From Aplysia californica (lineage: Eukaryota > Mollusca > Gastropoda > Aplysiida > Aplysiidae): a DNA stretch of 64,000 bases. Positions 35,926 to 64,000 of this stretch are shown piece by piece (the stretch's first letter is position 1; the number at the start of each line of letters is the position of its first letter). The stretch is from NCBI RefSeq assembly GCF_000002075.1, contig NW_004797539.1, positions 391,457-455,456 of the forward strand. The letters are read 5' to 3'. The notes under the pieces are model-generated. The model was not told the DNA's origin. It worked only from the letters and a program-made list of their open reading frames with translations, and ran no database searches. Made by a program: the position numbers and the translations under genes.

Positions 35926-38900
35926 GTAATTTATTTGAGAAAAAAAACCCCTAACTCTTATCTTTTTAAAAACCTCCCAATGTGTTTTAGGGCATAAATT
36001 TTGTACGTGTCTTTCTTTACAGTTTCTCAACTTGTGGTGAATTCCATCCAGTTTTTACTCCACAATGTTTGTCATGTTGCCACACCAGTAGCTGGCAGTG
36101 CTCTGTCCTTGGATTGGTTACCAACAATGTTTGGCGATCAAGATGACAAGTGGATTTCTGCTCTTTTCTGTCTCCTGAAGATTTGGAGATACGGCATGAG
36201 GTTTCTATATTCATCTTTGTTAATGTAGCTTGAGTAGACGGTTGTAGTATTTGTTTCTGTTAATGTGTCTTGAGTTACAGAGTTCTGTAAAGGCTACACT
36301 AGGTAGCGTGAACACGGCCTCGCGGGCACTCGCGGCCTTCCGACCGCGTGGTATCGGTGAAATCACGGTTATGCCGATCGCTGTTTCTTTGCTCTTTCGC
36401 TATAAAACACCAAATGCCGTACACCTTGTAAAAGTTCAGCTTTTCCTCGTTACAATGGTGTAAGTTGTTTATATGTCTGATTATTAGGAGCTGGAGAATC
36501 GCCGACGAAAGCGAAGCCCCTCGCGGTCGGAATGCGTGGTCGGCCGGTTCAAAAATTGACACGTGTGCATTCAAATGCTTCATGGAACGAGTGATGATTA
36601 AATACCGTCTTTTCATTGGCGGAGAACTGTAGAGCTCTAAACGGGCTTTCCCGTGGTATATGTTTGGCCTTTGGCGTTTAAATAGAAAGCTTTTAAAAAT
36701 GCTGTCAAAATAAATAAAGATCACTTTTTACACAAAATATATAAAATACCGGCTTAAAAAAGATAATAATGAAAAGATCAATTTATTTTCTATTATTAGA
36801 ATAAAGTAATCAGCTTGGAATTTTTTAACATCAATCCTTCTGCGAGACTCGGAAAACATGTGACCCCGCACGTGGGGTATACTACAGTATAAGCCGACTC
36901 GCTCGCCGCGGGGGCCGGTGCGGCGCCTGCCAGGTCAACGATCGGTGTTTTTGTCAAAATAACGACAGATCATCGTGTTTGGAGTGATAAAAAACTGATT
37001 TGTAATGATCTCAGTCTTGAAAAAAATTAGGCTCCATATTTTGTTATAGTGATTGTACTCTGTTAATGTGGAGATGTTTAGTGCACTTGGTACTCTTTTA
37101 TTGTCTGTCAAACATGGGGTTGCAGCCAGTGACTGACTTTAACAAATTTGATCAAATTTTAAACAACTACCATTTTCTTTAAAATTGACTGAGAGGTTAA
37201 AGAATGATACCAAAATGCTCAGTGGATATAGGCCTTTCAAATGGAACAGATAAATTTGGCATACAGCTACTTTGAAAATTTAGTTTCTGGTACTTACTAC
37301 TCACAAGTTTTTGTGGTCCAGTATGGAGTCAGACCATGTTTTGGGGGACTTTTACAAACTTCCCTTGAAAATTATATGCAAAATCGAATGGAAGTAAAGT
37401 CGTACCCCGTTATAGGCTACTGCCTATCTTCGGACAGGCATGAAGTTGGCAGTACAACGGGGCTAGTGGTATAATGAGATCTTGATTAGTGAGCCAGTCT
37501 TGATATATCTTTCTGTCTTGCGTGTTAACCATATGCAGGGGGAAAAATGAGTAGCAACCAATTACATGTATAGCTTCAGCTAAACTTTAGGTGAATTCAA
37601 ATTTATAATGTCTGCCAGATGAGAAGCTAAGCTTTAATGTGTCAAGGACCTTGGAGACATAGTTGTTGGGTTTTTTCTCGATACTCATCAGTCTTCGGGC
37701 CACATATAGCTATAACCTCTCATGTAGACTTGAACGCAAGTCTTACCCATCTAAGCTTCATGGGCACCTGCCGACTTTTAATTCATCAGGCTGATGTTTG
37801 GCAATGCCAGATATTTTGACAACAGGCTGAGGTGGCACAGTTCCGTTGAAGTTTCTCCGGACGATTTAAACATTTATTTCCTATTTCTTTTTTAAATATT
37901 TGCCAAAGCCTAAAAATAATAGCATTTCCATCATCAGGAGCAAATTGACAAACACTAGAAAATGTCGAGCTCCCAGAGCCATGTGTGGGGGGAAAAGATT
38001 ATCAAGCCGCCACCTATAGGTGCCAAGTACATTTTGTAGTGTACCTCTGGTAGCCAAGTCTTTGGCAGTATGTCGGGGGCAAATTTACATTAGTTTGATA
38101 GAAATTCCTTGTGTAGAAATGAATATTGGTAACAGAAATTCCTTGAGTTTGCCTTTTTTTACTTTCAGACATGGCTGGCAAGAAGGTAGTGGCAGAGAAA
38201 AGGACTTACATCTTGCAGTTCTCCAAAACTCTGCTGGAGGGGAAAAAGATAAAGCTCAAGAAGGTTGTAATTCTGCGAAACAACAAAATGAATGCCTTAC
38301 AAGCACCGGAGATTTGCATTGCATGGCACAGACTGGGCCATTTCAGTTTCAGGAAGTGGATTTACTGAGACAGATTTCTCCTCATAAACTTTTCTTACAA
38401 TTTGCGTCTTTTATAGATCATGATCATTTAGTACTTGCTGATTTTCTAACTTCTCCGGAGACATGCTTCTTAGCGTATTTCACTGCGTATCTGCACGATT
38501 TAGAAAAAGACTGGTTGAATTTCACAATAACCTGTCAGCAAGAGGAGGATTCTGAATGTGATAAAACTGTTATTAAGCACAAAAATTCAACAGCTTCCTT
38601 GTCTGTGTGCCAGAGTCCTCTGTTGGCTCCACTGCAGTTTTTCAATGAAAATTCTAAAGATAACAAAGACAAGAATCTGGGACTAGAAGTGTTAAAAACA
38701 GATGACGAGGTATGTCCTTCCTCCCAGCATTGTCCCAGGCAGGAAAATGTCAGTTTCAGAAAAAGACCTAATGGTGATTTAAATTTTTATATGAATAACG
38801 TTACAGGTTTGTGCTCTAAAGAGACCACTGCAACTGCATTGAATACTGCTGCAAAAAAGCCTAATTTAAGTCTAGTGGTTTATACAGACTCTGATTCTTC

Positions 38901-39402
38901 CAGTTGTGCGGATGATGCAGGAGACAGTGGGGAAGAAGACTCAGATATAAATTCTATGTGTAGCGATGAAAACCCAGAAGGAAATTCCTTGTTTGGGAAC
39001 AAAGACTCAGACAAACATTCCTTTTGCAGTGATGATAACACAGACAGAAATTCTTTGTGTACGGATGAAAATTCAGCGGCAAATATTCTTTCTTCTCTAC
39101 TGAAGGATACAAAACAGAATTCAGAAGGTATTGTTAAGGAGAAGATGACAACAAAGAGTCTTAACATGCTTACAAGTCAGCCAGAGGAGTCAGCTATAAA
39201 AGAACAGGAGCTTCACACTATTCCGCAAGATAAAAATATTGACCATGTGATGGGAATGTTGATTCGATTAAGATATCACGTACAACGCCTGTCTTTAAAC
39301 AATTTATTTCCGTATAATGCGACGCCAATTTTGAAACTGTTGACTTCTTGTGAAAATTGTTATGAGAATCTGACTGATAGCAGTGGGTATAAGACTCCCT
39401 AA
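32479..39402 (+). CDS. LINS1: LINS1, protein Lines homologue 1
   Basis: Lines family protein. Drosophila Lines acts in segment patterning and Wingless signalling; human LINS1 mutations cause intellectual disability; the biochemical role is unclear. Coding exons: 32479-32988, 33825-33911, 35064-35718, 36023-36200 and 38169-39402, giving 2,664 nt, or 887 residues plus stop (human about 757), phases 0,0,1,2. The LINES_N part covers exons 1-4 (LLQSKCQVIAYVARKTL; LDWLPTMFGDQDDKWISALF). Exon 5 holds LADFLTSPETCFLAYFTAYL and HDLEKDW, close to the human LLDFLISSETCFLEY segment, then an acidic Ser-rich linker, then the LINES_C motif LRYHVQRLSLNNLFPYNATP. The start is the first Met after an acceptor, so a UTR exon upstream is likely. 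The exon 4 donor (GAG/GTTTCT) is weak, and an extra small exon before 38,169 cannot be excluded. Confidence 0.9.
33110..33200 (-). repeat. SINE family S fragment (minus strand)
   Basis: ACTCCCCCATTGACAAAATT then ATCATTTAGGAGACAGGCTT is the reverse complement of the family S 3' body. Lies in LINS1 intron 1. Confidence 0.5.
34119..34301. mobile_element. Short hAT-like MITE
   Basis: Ends TAGTGGTTCTTAACCTT and its exact reverse complement enclose 183 bp. The GTGGTTCTTAACC end type is typical of hAT elements. An 8-bp target duplication was not clear. Lies in LINS1 intron 2. Confidence 0.65.
34469..34905 (+). mobile_element. Non-LTR (LINE) reverse transcriptase C-terminus, relic
   Basis: Translation gives QCQTWTMNKTLEQKI, CEMRCLRKAVNKARLDKIRN, then after an in-frame TGA EMVGTNDVVHHIKHQRIKWF, GHLLRL and GGNKARGQPRKTWIDGVRE. 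This is the usual C-terminal part of endonuclease-type LINE ORF2 (TWTL...RWFGH...GRPRKTW). It is 5'-truncated and lies in LINS1 intron 2, just before exon 3. Confidence 0.85.
35858..35924. repeat. CT microsatellite
   Basis: A long TC/CT run inside a larger pyrimidine-rich stretch (35,750-35,924) in LINS1 intron 3. Open frames on either strand here are simple-repeat artefacts. Confidence 0.9.
36301..37295 (+). repeat. ~1 kb dispersed repeat family, copy B
   Basis: Starts AGGTAGCGTGAACACGGCCT and ends TTTGAAAATTTAGTTTCTGG then TACTT. The same order of blocks as copy A (15,615-16,621) and copy C (52,846-53,800, inverted). Lies in LINS1 intron 4. Confidence 0.75.
38169..39402 (+). CDS. LINS1: LINS1 last coding exon (linker and LINES_C)
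   Basis: Opens HGWQEGSGREKDLH after a TTTCAG acceptor and ends TDSSGYKTP, stop TAA. It carries the conserved SPETCFLAYFTAYLHDLEKDW region (20 residues of it at about 38,449-38,515), a long low-complexity linker, an acidic patch TDSDSSSCADDAGDSGEEDS, a short internal repeat, and the C-terminal LFPYN motif. Length and end agree with the family. Reading in the frame starting MAGKKVV from 38,171 would give only a short, unconserved protein. Confidence 0.9.
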
Positions 39403-39445
39403 ATCCGTGCAAGAGAAGATGATGTTTTTGTCAGACAAATCCCTC

Positions 39446-39800
39446 GGGCCGGTGCCACTGACTGAAGTGTCTTTAGGCCATTCCCAAAGGGGGGACATTT
39501 CTCGTTCTAATGCACAGAGAATTGTATCCAACAATGTCATGCTCATAACTGTGCCTGAACTACAACAGGGAACTGCTGCTTTTTCTTTCCTAATCCTATC
39601 GTCCTTTTCCTCTACTTCTTTTGTATGTTAGTCACACTCTTGTGATCCGCTATTTCCGGAGTGCCTTGGTAGTCGAAGCAGACTTTGTACTGTTAAAGCT
39701 AGAGAGATGAGCAGAGTAAATCTGATTCCCTGTAAGGACTTTTCAGTTGACATCCAACCATGGCGCTCATTTGTGCAGTTGCAAGCGCTGAAGACCCTCT
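39446..39800 (+). repeat. SINE-like repeat, subfamily A, copy 3
   Basis: Head GGTGCCACTGACTGAAGTGT and TTTAGGCCATTCCCAAAGGG, middle CTCTTGTGATCC, then TTGGTAGTCGAAGCAGACTT. The tail is more diverged (GCGCTCATTTGTGCAGTTGC). It begins only about 45 bp after the LINS1 stop codon, so it is probably transcribed as 3' UTR. Confidence 0.75.
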
Positions 39801-40038
39801 ACTAAAACAAAACTTGTCAGACAATGTTTCTGGATTTCCATTTCTCATAAGGAAGATGTTATTAGCCGGTCTTACATCTACACTCTCTCACGAGATTTTT
39901 CAGGCTGCAGTCGGGCACAAATATCACGAACATGGGAAACTCAAAATCATGGACAGCTCATACAATCTGCCGTTCCCCAACCTACCCTCTTTGATTATAT
40001 TATGATATCGGTTTACCAGAATTATGGATGTGTCTATA

Positions 40039-40516
40039 GTGAGGCATCGTGGTGAAATGAGGCGTTCGTCAAAATAATGAAATCAAAGGAAACAGCATTT
40101 TCCCGCCGGTTTGGCAATTTTTATCGACTTGTTGTTTTCTGGCTCAACTTCTTTTATGTCCATTTAAAAACATTTCTGTGTGGATTTTACTGAAAAATGT
40201 TGATTAAAGGCAAAAAAATGTAAATTTTCAGTCACCAAGGACTCTCAAGCTATGGAAGTTACCAAACTTTGGCTGCCATTTTCGTGTTGACTTTACCTCT
40301 GAAACTAGGTGATCCCCACCTCCTTCGAGTTCAATTGCAAATATCTCGACTTCTATTCAAAATAGATGAGTATTTTTTTCATCGAAAGCAAGGCAAATGG
40401 ACAACCTTTTAGATAATACTAACTCCACATAGCATTCAATCCATGCAAGAGATGATGTTTTTGTCAGACAATGCTGACAAAATTGACGAGCGCCTGATTC
40501 GACAACGTCGTGACAC
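40039..40516. mobile_element. Inverted-end MITE, copy 1
   Basis: Start GTGAGGCATCGTGGTG with TGAGGCGTTCGTCAAAA; end TTGACGAGCGCCTGATTCGA to GTCGTGACAC. In inverted orientation it matches 59,044-59,474, including the CCTCCTTCGAGTTCAATTGC and AATATCTCGACTT-type blocks. Non-coding. Confidence 0.65.
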
Positions 40517-41867
40517 AATTACATTTGTCAATCCCCCACATGTTTGAGTTATCCGTGCTCAACTGTGTTCAATCTTACTCAACTCTACATGGTCATTATT
40601 GTGTCAATGTGCTTCTCTGTACTCATTCTTACAACAGGCTCATTGATCTGTCATTCAAAGACATGTGAGACTGTCTTTATAAATATATTTATTGCTCTGT
40701 TTTCTTGTCTGTGTAACATGAAACATGATATTGATTCATTAATTCTGCACATGTGAACAAGAACAAATTTATGCAACATGACACCTGTGAAAAATGGCAG
40801 TATATTATGTACAGCACATGTTGCTGATCTAATATAAGATTTCACAGGTGACCTCGTGTGGAGAAGTCAACAAAACATACAATACATTCAAGAAGCAGTC
40901 CCTGTGGCATTGTGAAATATTTAAAACTGAGTTTTCAGCTTAAAATATGATCTGACACATTGTTTTGTGTTCTGCCTAGCACAGATAAGCACCTTGTTTT
41001 GAGCAACAAGAAAGATTAGCGCAAGATTCTTGTACATTTCCTATATATGCTTTTTTAGATTAATAAACACTAAACCTCAGCTTTCATAAATAAAATTGAA
41101 AAAAAAGTGAACAACGAAAAAATGTGCTTCACTTCTATGCATAGAAAAAGAAAAATAATTGAAGTGCACAATATTATGGTTCTGTATTCACAAACCAGAT
41201 GATGCTTGCATCTTATATTATGTTAAATTGGACTAGACCTTTTCTCAGTATTGCAGAACCAGGGAATCTTTATGATAGGCCCTACCAATTCCCCCATTAC
41301 CTGTCCAAGACAACTAGATCTTCCTGTTCAAGACAACCACCTGTTCAAACTACCTACTCCAATATTCCCCCCCCCCCCTTTTGTTTTTTGTTTTGAAACC
41401 GATGCCGATTTGACCATACTGACTCCCAACTTATCCAGCTTAAGCATACTGTACTGTGTTCCTCTGGTCCCCAAGAATTTTCACAGGAATCATTCCAAGG
41501 GCTACTAAGTTTTGCCCATGGAAAGAGAGAGAGTTACAGGTGTTGTATTTTGTGCTAAAGTTTCAAGGAAAGAGACAGTAAAGAAAAAAAGGACTGCCAT
41601 GACGTGAACCATTGCAGTAAAAAAAGGTATAGTTTATGCTACCACCCCTAGACTTATTTTGTTCACAACAGTATAGAACAAAATATGCTATGTGACCATC
41701 CTTCTTTGCTCCCCTCCCCCCCTCCCGCTTGATCTCAGGGGTAGTCGATTGCTGGTTCTTCAATATTTTTAATTTCAAGTAACATTATACACATGTAGGC
41801 CTATCATGTCCTTTGCTGTTTTACGCAGAAAAACAGGCGTTCTAATTCTATTCAGTGCGGGGAAGCC

Positions 41868-41971
41868 TTGTATGAAGATATCTCTGTCTTTTTGTTGTGT
41901 TGAGATGTTGTATCTTAGCCTTATATGAAGATATCTCTGTCTTTACGTTGTGTTGAGATGTATCTTAGCCA
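41868..41971 (+). repeat. Two-copy tandem repeat, about 51-bp period
   Basis: GAAGATATCTCTGTCTTT then GTTGTGTTGAGATG and TATCTTAGCC occurs twice in a row, with the second copy 3-4 bases shorter. Confidence 0.85.
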
Positions 41972-42499
41972 TCACACTCTGCCAATGCTGGCACTGAGAC
42001 TGAGAGGCAGGATAAAAAACCTAGCTTGTGTCCAAGGGGGTGTAAGACATGAACAATTACATTTTTACAAGAACACTAAAGGTATCACATGTGAAAATTC
42101 AAGGAAAACTTGTTTATGATAGAGTGTTTACTTGAGTGTCAGAGAGAGAGAGAGAAAGAACCCAGGAAGTGCTAAAGCACTGAGACCTTGTTACCCATAG
42201 CTGTACATTATAACATTTTTATCCATATAGAACTCAAAAGACAAAAACAATTTTTGACCCTGCATGGACCCTGAATAATAAAGTAAAAAAGGACCAAAAA
42301 AGTTGAAAGTGGTTTCCAATCACAGTTGAATGTGGTTTCCATGATCCGGAATAAATATCCCTTGACAGGTGTTTACAATTTGCAGTCTGTAAATTTGGTC
42401 CACTGGTCCATGGGAAGCTGTGTGGTGTAGGATGCTAGACGCCTCAACAAGTCGCTGGGTACCCAGTAGCTGGAATAGGCTGGAGAAATAAAAAGAAAA

Positions 42500-42600
42500 C
42501 CTTGAAGTCACAGCAGGGGCAGTAGCTCAACAGGTATGGTGTTCACCTGTGGACATAGAGGTCTGATTATTCTCTCGTGTTTTCTATACCTTTTCTTCTC
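42500..42600 (+). repeat. tRNA-like SINE head
   Basis: GGGGCAGTAGCTCAACAGGT resembles an A-box region, followed by CACCTGTGGACATAGAGGTC with a B-box-like GGTCTGATTAT. Downstream sequence does not fold as a tRNA. Confidence 0.45.
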
Positions 42601-42889
42601 GGATAAAGATGGAGAATTCTGGAAGATATCCTGCGAGAGTTTCGCACATGAATCTAAAATAAAAAGGAGTAGACCCTTCAGGCCATGATATGTGCAAAAA
42701 TCAAAATTAATTCCTACCAAAGAACTGAAGCCACTCCAGTCAGTGCCGGTATACATAATTTATCAAGAGAACCTTAAAATAGGTACCGCAGGCGAGCCGT
42801 TTTCAAGGCAGACAGCTACGGCTGGAGCCAGATTTGGACAACTTCATCCAACTATTAGCTGGTTTTAATTTTTGTAAACACTAATACTT

Positions 42890-43150
42890 TAAAAAAAACA
42901 CCACGTGTCTGCCCGCTTGCAAGGTGATTTGAATTTGAAACTTGTGAGAAACAACTACAAAAGAGTTTTTTGAGACAAGCTGTTTGACAAATCCAAACCA
43001 AAAGAGTGTTTGAGAAAGCAGAGTTGACGATACAAAATATACCTCTGTAATGGTTCAGTTGGGGAATGGCAAATTGTATGAGCTATCTGTGATTTCGAGT
43101 TTTGAGTGATCATGTTATCTATGCCCGACTGTGTACAATTATGTTGATAA
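42890..43150 (+). repeat. Dispersed repeat (CTGTTTGACAAATC family), copy 1
   Basis: Shares GGTGATTTGAA, AGCTGTTTGACAAATC, GTTTGAGAAA, CAGTTxAGTTGG and TGCCCGACTGT-type blocks, in order, with 45,640-45,870. The TGTTTGAGTTATC end also occurs near 40,541. Confidence 0.6.
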
Positions 43151-43576
43151 ATTATTGTGTGTTATGTTTGCCATTAATATTTCTCCACAGGGTATTTTCT
43201 TTCTTCATTGATTTTGTTAATTCTATACATCTTCAAAATGTTTTATAATTAAAATAAAAGACATTTGATTATGGAGAGTCTTGTATGATGTGTTATATAC
43301 TGAAACTTACTTGATAGTTCTTCCCAAAATATTATGGTTTACACTTTGTTTATCAAATCGAAAATGAAACTATATTTATTCTGGACTATTTTTGTCCTTT
43401 CATTGCTTTTAATGTGACTTGAAGCCAATAGAATTGGTGAAGTAAGTGACAGTAAGCGGCCTTCAATCTCTCTACCAGTAGATACAACACATGTTCCTTT
43501 CACAAGTAATGAGAACCTAATTTTTTACACAGATATAGTCAAGAAATTTTAATAATGGTAAATGTAGGCTACTTAC

Positions 43577-62437
<18,861 letters not shown>

Positions 62438-62626
62438 TCATTTTGCATTATAATGATTTCACATCTTTGCATGTTACTCCAATAACTACACACTTGCTAA
62501 CCTACGTTCTCTTCTTTCTAAAGTCACTGATTTTTTCAAAAGACTTTCTTATTCCTGCACGTGAATATAAGAGTTCTTTTGTATGGAAATCTCATGTAAA
62601 TAAAGTTAAGCAAAACAAGGCCGAAA

Positions 62627-63298
62627 TTAACTCTTTCCGGGTGTAATTGTTTTGGGGTTTAGACGTTATTAACTTGTGACTCGATTCAGCTACATGGGTG
62701 ATGTACAAAATAACTTCATATAAGCAAAACCATCACTCAAAACGTAACATATGATATATCAAATTGAAGGAAATTGAATAAAGAATACATCCCAACATGA
62801 AACAAGGATTAATTTTGAACATAAGTAAGCATTACAGGGGTTAGAAATGGTGATGGTGGTGAGAAAAATACATTTGATGGACAAAATTACACACACTAAA
62901 CATGTGAAAGCGAATCAGCATAGCTGTCTTATCATATACAGGCCCAGAGCAGACTCCAAAAAGTGTTGAATGTGCAGCTTTTTATTTGAATGCAATATTC
63001 CAATTTTTGTTTGAGTTATGATGCTTATACTGTTCGGTTAGATCATTTTGTTGATGCAAGACCGCAAGAACTAATTCGCTCGTTCTTCGTCAGAACGACG
63101 CTTTGACAAAGTTAGATGTTTTCGTTTCCTAAACCCTTTCCAAGTTTTCAATAACAATAAAAAAGCACTAAAAAATAAAGGATCATGTAAAACGAAACAA
63201 TACTTAGGCACTCCATCACAGCCGATATATCGGCAATACTTAAAACAAGGGGTGTGGACTCGCACCGATATATCGGCGATACGTCCGGAAAGAGTTAA
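62627..63298. mobile_element. TTAA-flanked MITE, piggyBac-like, type 2
   Basis: TTAA at 62627-62630 and 63295-63298. The inverted ends are perfect over 10 bases: CTCTTTCCGG and CCGGAAAGAG. The right part holds two CGATATATCGGC-type palindromes. 672 bp, non-coding. The sequence differs from the TTAA element at 48,616, so it is a separate family. Confidence 0.8.
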
Positions 63299-63329
63299 CA
63301 AAAATGATGATGAGGATAATATAATTATC

Positions 63330-63800
63330 GTTCTCTTCTTGCCACCGTAACAGCCAGAGACCTTTACGGAACTAGAGAAACAGTAAATGCAACCTCCATT
63401 CGACGCAGATTAACAGAAGCAGGTTTAAGAAATCACAAACCCTACAAAGGCCCTGTGCTTACTGCAGCACACTGACAAGCTCATGTAGACTGGTACAACC
63501 AACGGTCAAAATGGATGCTCAGAGATTGGGAAAGAGTTATGGTTCCTGACGAGTCTAGATTCTACATAAGTCATAATGATGGAAGGAGAAGTGTACACTG
63601 ATCATCAGGCCATCAAAGAACAGCAACTTCGTAATGCATTGATCTCAGAATGGAATAGCATATTACAGAGAAACATTCCAAGTTTTTATCTATGCAGTGT
63701 AGAACACTCGCTACCATTGCAACACAAGGCGGCCATTCTCATTACTGTACTTTTTATGGAAGGGGGTATGTTGAACATTGCACGACATAAACACACAACC
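63330..63800 (+). pseudogene. Tc1/mariner-like transposase relic
   Basis: Plus-strand translation from about 63,333 gives TARDLYGTRETVNATSIRRR, LTEAGLRNHKPYKGPVLTAA, then after a stop QAHVDWYNQRSKW, WERVMVPDESRFYISHNDGR. Further on there is a shifted part LRNALISEWNSI and TQGGHSHY. This is the helix-turn-helix end and catalytic region of a Tc1-like transposase (VxxDES-F is the catalytic Asp context). It has stops, at least one frame shift and a missing segment between the catalytic region and the C-terminus, so it cannot be active. Lies in the EHHADH intron at the right edge. Confidence 0.85.
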
Positions 63801-64000
63801 CCGGATTAGACCACCTCTTTTGTTCAATATCTGTTGGTAATATGGCCCCACATCCCCGTGTAAACGCTTGTATTATCCATGCCATAGTTTTCATTCCAAG
63901 TGCATTTTTTTAAGTGAGTCATTTTTAATGGAGCTGAGTATAAATATGTATTTGAAAAACATAGATTTTAACAAAAGTACACAAAAAATAGTTCTTTTTC

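Larger units (their letters stand above)
39403..43576. other. Convergent intergenic region LINS1/EHHADH
   Basis: Should contain the LINS1 3' UTR and the last EHHADH exon, but neither end could be fixed. No peptide with a C-terminal SKL-type signal and a suitable phase-1 acceptor was recognised on the minus strand. Contains a SINE-like copy, a 478-bp inverted-end element, a 51-bp tandem pair, a tRNA-like SINE head and a dispersed repeat. Confidence 0.5.

Noticed and set aside
35746-36030. Open frames in the CT-rich stretch
   Set aside because: Simple-repeat translations (Ser/Leu/Pro or Arg/Glu) in a LINS1 intron.
38171-38368. Alternative start MAGKKVV at 38,171
   Set aside because: Wrong frame; the conserved LINS1 sequence runs in the frame entering from the acceptor at 38,168.
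42815-42880. Candidate last EHHADH exon (minus-strand peptide LKPANSWMKLSKSGSSRS)
   Set aside because: It superficially resembles the C-terminus, but no acceptor gives the required phase and it lacks an SKL-type ending.

Overview
The window looks like animal nuclear DNA, probably from a mollusc and most likely a gastropod. The reasons are small coding exons split by long repeat-filled introns, standard GT-AG splice sites, vertebrate-like orthologues of ancient genes, many short TA- and TTAA-flanked transposons, and palindromic AGATCT/CTAG tracts of a kind I associate with gastropod genomes. The taxon is an inference; no diagnostic marker gene is present.

Layout. (1) About 1-10,490, minus strand: the first seven coding exons of SNRNP200/BRR2, the U5 snRNP helicase; the gene runs off the left edge. 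(2) 13,636-20,858, plus strand: DUSP19, a two-exon dual-specificity phosphatase lying head-to-head with SNRNP200. Its intron holds a near-identical 2.6 kb direct duplication around a 100-base assembly gap. (3) About 20,860-32,478: a probable DUSP19 3' UTR, then intergenic DNA with a degenerate spaced tandem repeat and one transposon nested inside another. (4) 32,479-39,402, plus strand: LINS1 (Lines homologue), five coding exons, 887 codons. (5) 39,403-43,576: convergent intergenic DNA full of repeats. (6) 43,577-62,420, minus strand: fourteen exons of EHHADH, the peroxisomal bifunctional enzyme. The N-terminal exons lie off the right edge and the last exon was not found. (7) 62,421-64,000: EHHADH intron with a TTAA-flanked MITE and a Tc1-like transposase relic.

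All exon joins proposed here were checked by hand for reading phase, and they agree with known family sequences recalled from memory. The four genes have unrelated housekeeping roles (splicing, phosphatase signalling, Lines-family function, peroxisomal beta-oxidation), and nothing suggests they act as one system.

I found no CRISPR array, rRNA gene, bacterial-type operon, or recognisable retrovirus, LTR element or Polinton. The most unusual material is mobile-element structure: two SINE-like subfamilies with a common 3' tail, nested MITEs, a MITE that seems to sit in opposite orientation at the same target site in two duplicated blocks, fold-back palindromes, and a roughly 1 kb unclassified repeat family. 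No new host-encoded system was evident.
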